Part shown: in pieces, positions 5,878 to 6,539 of the stretch
Position numbering within the stretch: the stretch's first letter is position 1
How the letters are laid out: every line of letters begins with the position of its first letter
Source of the DNA: Acidimicrobiia bacterium
GTDB taxonomy: Bacteria; Actinomycetota; Acidimicrobiia; Spongiisociales; ZC4RG35
Length of the DNA: 6,539 nucleotides
Assembly (NCBI GenBank): GCA_025929005.1
Contig: JAICND010000088.1
Location: 1 to 6,539 of the forward strand
Direction of reading: 5' to 3'
Position numbers and translations under genes: made by a program
Notes under the pieces: model-generated
Told to the model about the DNA's origin: nothing
What the model saw: only the letters and a program-made list of their open reading frames with translations
Databases searched by the model: none

Positions 5878-5882
5878 GGTGA

Positions 5883-6416
5883 ATGACCTACGTTGCGCTT
5901 CTGCGGGGAATCAATGTCGGTGGGAAGAACAAGGTGGCGATGCCACGGCTCAAAAAGACCTTCGAGGCGGTCGGCTTGACCGATGTGACCACCTACATCA
6001 ACTCAGGCAACGTCATCTTCAAGGAGGCCAGGCGAAAGCCGGCCACCATCGTCTCGGCCCTCGAGAAGGCGATCGAGAAGGACTTCGGGTTCCCGATCAG
6101 AGTGCTGATCCGTGACCTGCCGGCGGTCAAAAAGGTCATCCAAGCCCTGCCGGAGGTATGGACGAACGACCAGAAGATGAAGTGCGACGTCATGTTCCTT
6201 TGGAAGGAAGTTGATCGGAAAGACATCGTCAAGGACCTGACGGTCAAACCTGAAATTGAAGACCTGGTCTACGTCCCCGGAGCACTCATCTGGCGGGTGG
6301 ACCGGCCCGCCATCACCCGCAGTGGAATGTTGAAGATGGTCGGCACTGACCTCTACAAGGCCATGACCATCCGCAACTGCAATACGGTCCGCAAGCTCGC
6401 CGAACTGATGTCTTAA
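5883..6416 (+). CDS. DUF1697 family protein
   Basis: A 177-residue cytosolic protein matching DUF1697 across its whole length. The opening YVALLRGINVGGKNKVAMPR (3-22) is the family signature, followed by VTTYINSGNVIF (35-46), the central VLIRDLPAVKKVI region and the C-terminal TIRNCNTVRKLAELM (162-176). Length is usual for the family, so the gene appears intact. DUF1697 proteins are widespread in bacteria and have no established biochemical role that I can name. The start ATG 5883 is set by the signature beginning at residue 3 and by the -10 box just upstream. It diverges from the coiled-coil gene and converges on the gene at 6413, sharing the palindromic TTAA at their stops. Monocistronic by arrangement. 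Confidence 0.92.
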   Translation: MTYVALLRGINVGGKNKVAMPRLKKTFEAVGLTDVTTYINSGNVIFKEARRKPATIVSALEKAIEKDFGFPIRVLIRDLPAVKKVIQALPEVWTNDQKMKCDVMFLWKEVDRKDIVKDLTVKPEIEDLVYVPGALIWRVDRPAITRSGMLKMVGTDLYKAMTIRNCNTVRKLAELMS

Positions 6417-6539
6417 GGGGCCGGAATCGGTTCCCCATTTGGACAGTGAGTTGGCCGACCGAGGAGGTTCAAGACCGCATTCTCGGAATACGAGCTCAGG
6501 GCCAATTCCCAGGCCAAAAACACGCGGGCAGCCACGCAC
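6413..6539 (-). CDS. DtxR/MntR-fold regulator-like protein, C-terminal fragment (5' end outside window)
   Basis: The frame is open from the right edge and ends at TAA 6415-6413, giving 41 visible residues. The end, LLGRPTHCPNGEPIPAP, matches the conserved stretch that closes the metal-binding and dimerisation domain of DtxR/MntR repressors (L-x-P-x-x-C-P-x-G-x-P-I-P). Counting back from PIP, the WE pair falls exactly where DtxR has Trp104-Glu105, with no gap. Members are cytosolic, metal-sensing DNA-binding repressors. Here the protein stops right after PIP, so it lacks the SH3-like third domain. Relative to DtxR, the positions of His98, Cys102 and His106 read Ala, Leu and Leu, so metal sensing may be lost or altered. 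The call rests on a short fragment. A competing frame on the same strand is open across this region but continues as an antisense shadow of the DUF1697 gene. Confidence 0.6.
   Translation of the reverse strand, partial: CVAARVFLAWELALSSYSENAVLNLLGRPTHCPNGEPIPAP
6417..6436 (+). terminator. Possible weak hairpin after the DUF1697 gene
   Basis: Directly after the stop, GGGG (6417-6420) can pair with CCCC (6433-6436) and CCG (6421-6423) with CGG (6428-6430), with a TT bulge and a GAAT loop. There is no real T-tract (only ATTT after it), and the bases also encode the end of the opposing gene, so this is a weak terminator candidate at best. Confidence 0.22.

Noticed and set aside
6003..6539. Minus-strand open frame of 178 codons reaching the right edge
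   Set aside because: Most of it is antisense to the DUF1697 gene with no recognisable domain. In the last 120 bases a different minus-strand frame gives the DtxR-like ending instead.
1..6539. Search by eye for CRISPR arrays, tRNA or rRNA genes, transposases and long direct repeats
   Set aside because: No regularly spaced repeats, tRNA-like folds, transposase motifs or long repeats were seen; nearly all bases are covered by ordinary coding regions.

Overview
The window is GC-rich (roughly 60% by eye), gene-dense DNA. It looks chromosomal and most likely comes from an actinobacterium, perhaps an uncultured, Acidimicrobiia-like lineage. The clues are a deazaflavin (F420)-dependent Ddn-type oxidoreductase, a DUF6510-type protein beside a sulfite-oxidase-like enzyme, frequent GTG/TTG starts, and near-leaderless TATCCT promoter boxes. 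I see no mobile element, RNA gene, CRISPR array or long repeat. The taxon is inferred from gene content only.

Layout. (1) Bases 1-470, + strand: the 3' half of a phosphofructokinase-family gene cut by the window edge. (2) 513-2106, + strand: a three-gene cassette made of a cytosolic molybdopterin oxidoreductase of the sulfite oxidase fold, an FAD/NAD(P)H reductase of the ferredoxin reductase family, and a small four-cysteine DUF6510-like protein. (3) 5836-2103, - strand: six co-directional genes read right to left. These are a coiled-coil protein, two uncharacterised membrane proteins, an SRPBCC protein, a Ddn-family F420-dependent oxidoreductase and a tandem-ACT protein. The central four are joined by ATGA/GTGA overlaps or a 7-base gap. 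(4) 5883-6416, + strand: a DUF1697 protein divergent from the coiled-coil gene. (5) 6413-6539, - strand: the last 41 codons of a gene that I read as a DtxR/MntR-fold protein.

How the parts relate. The cassette at 513-2106 is the clearest functional unit: a Mo enzyme with its own flavin reductase but no heme or 2Fe-2S domain, plus a small protein with two CxxCG knuckles. I suggest as a hypothesis that the small protein takes part in electron transfer or cofactor assembly. The minus-strand operon combines two unknown membrane proteins with a lipid/small-molecule-binding fold and an F420 enzyme, but no shared pathway can be read from the sequence.

Points of architecture: both convergent junctions (2103-2106 and 6413-6416) overlap by exactly four bases inside the stop codons, leaving no room for a terminator between genes. 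The only clear divergent junction (5837-5882) carries two outward-facing TATCCT boxes arranged as an inverted repeat. Gaps between genes are all under 60 bases, so there is no long empty stretch.
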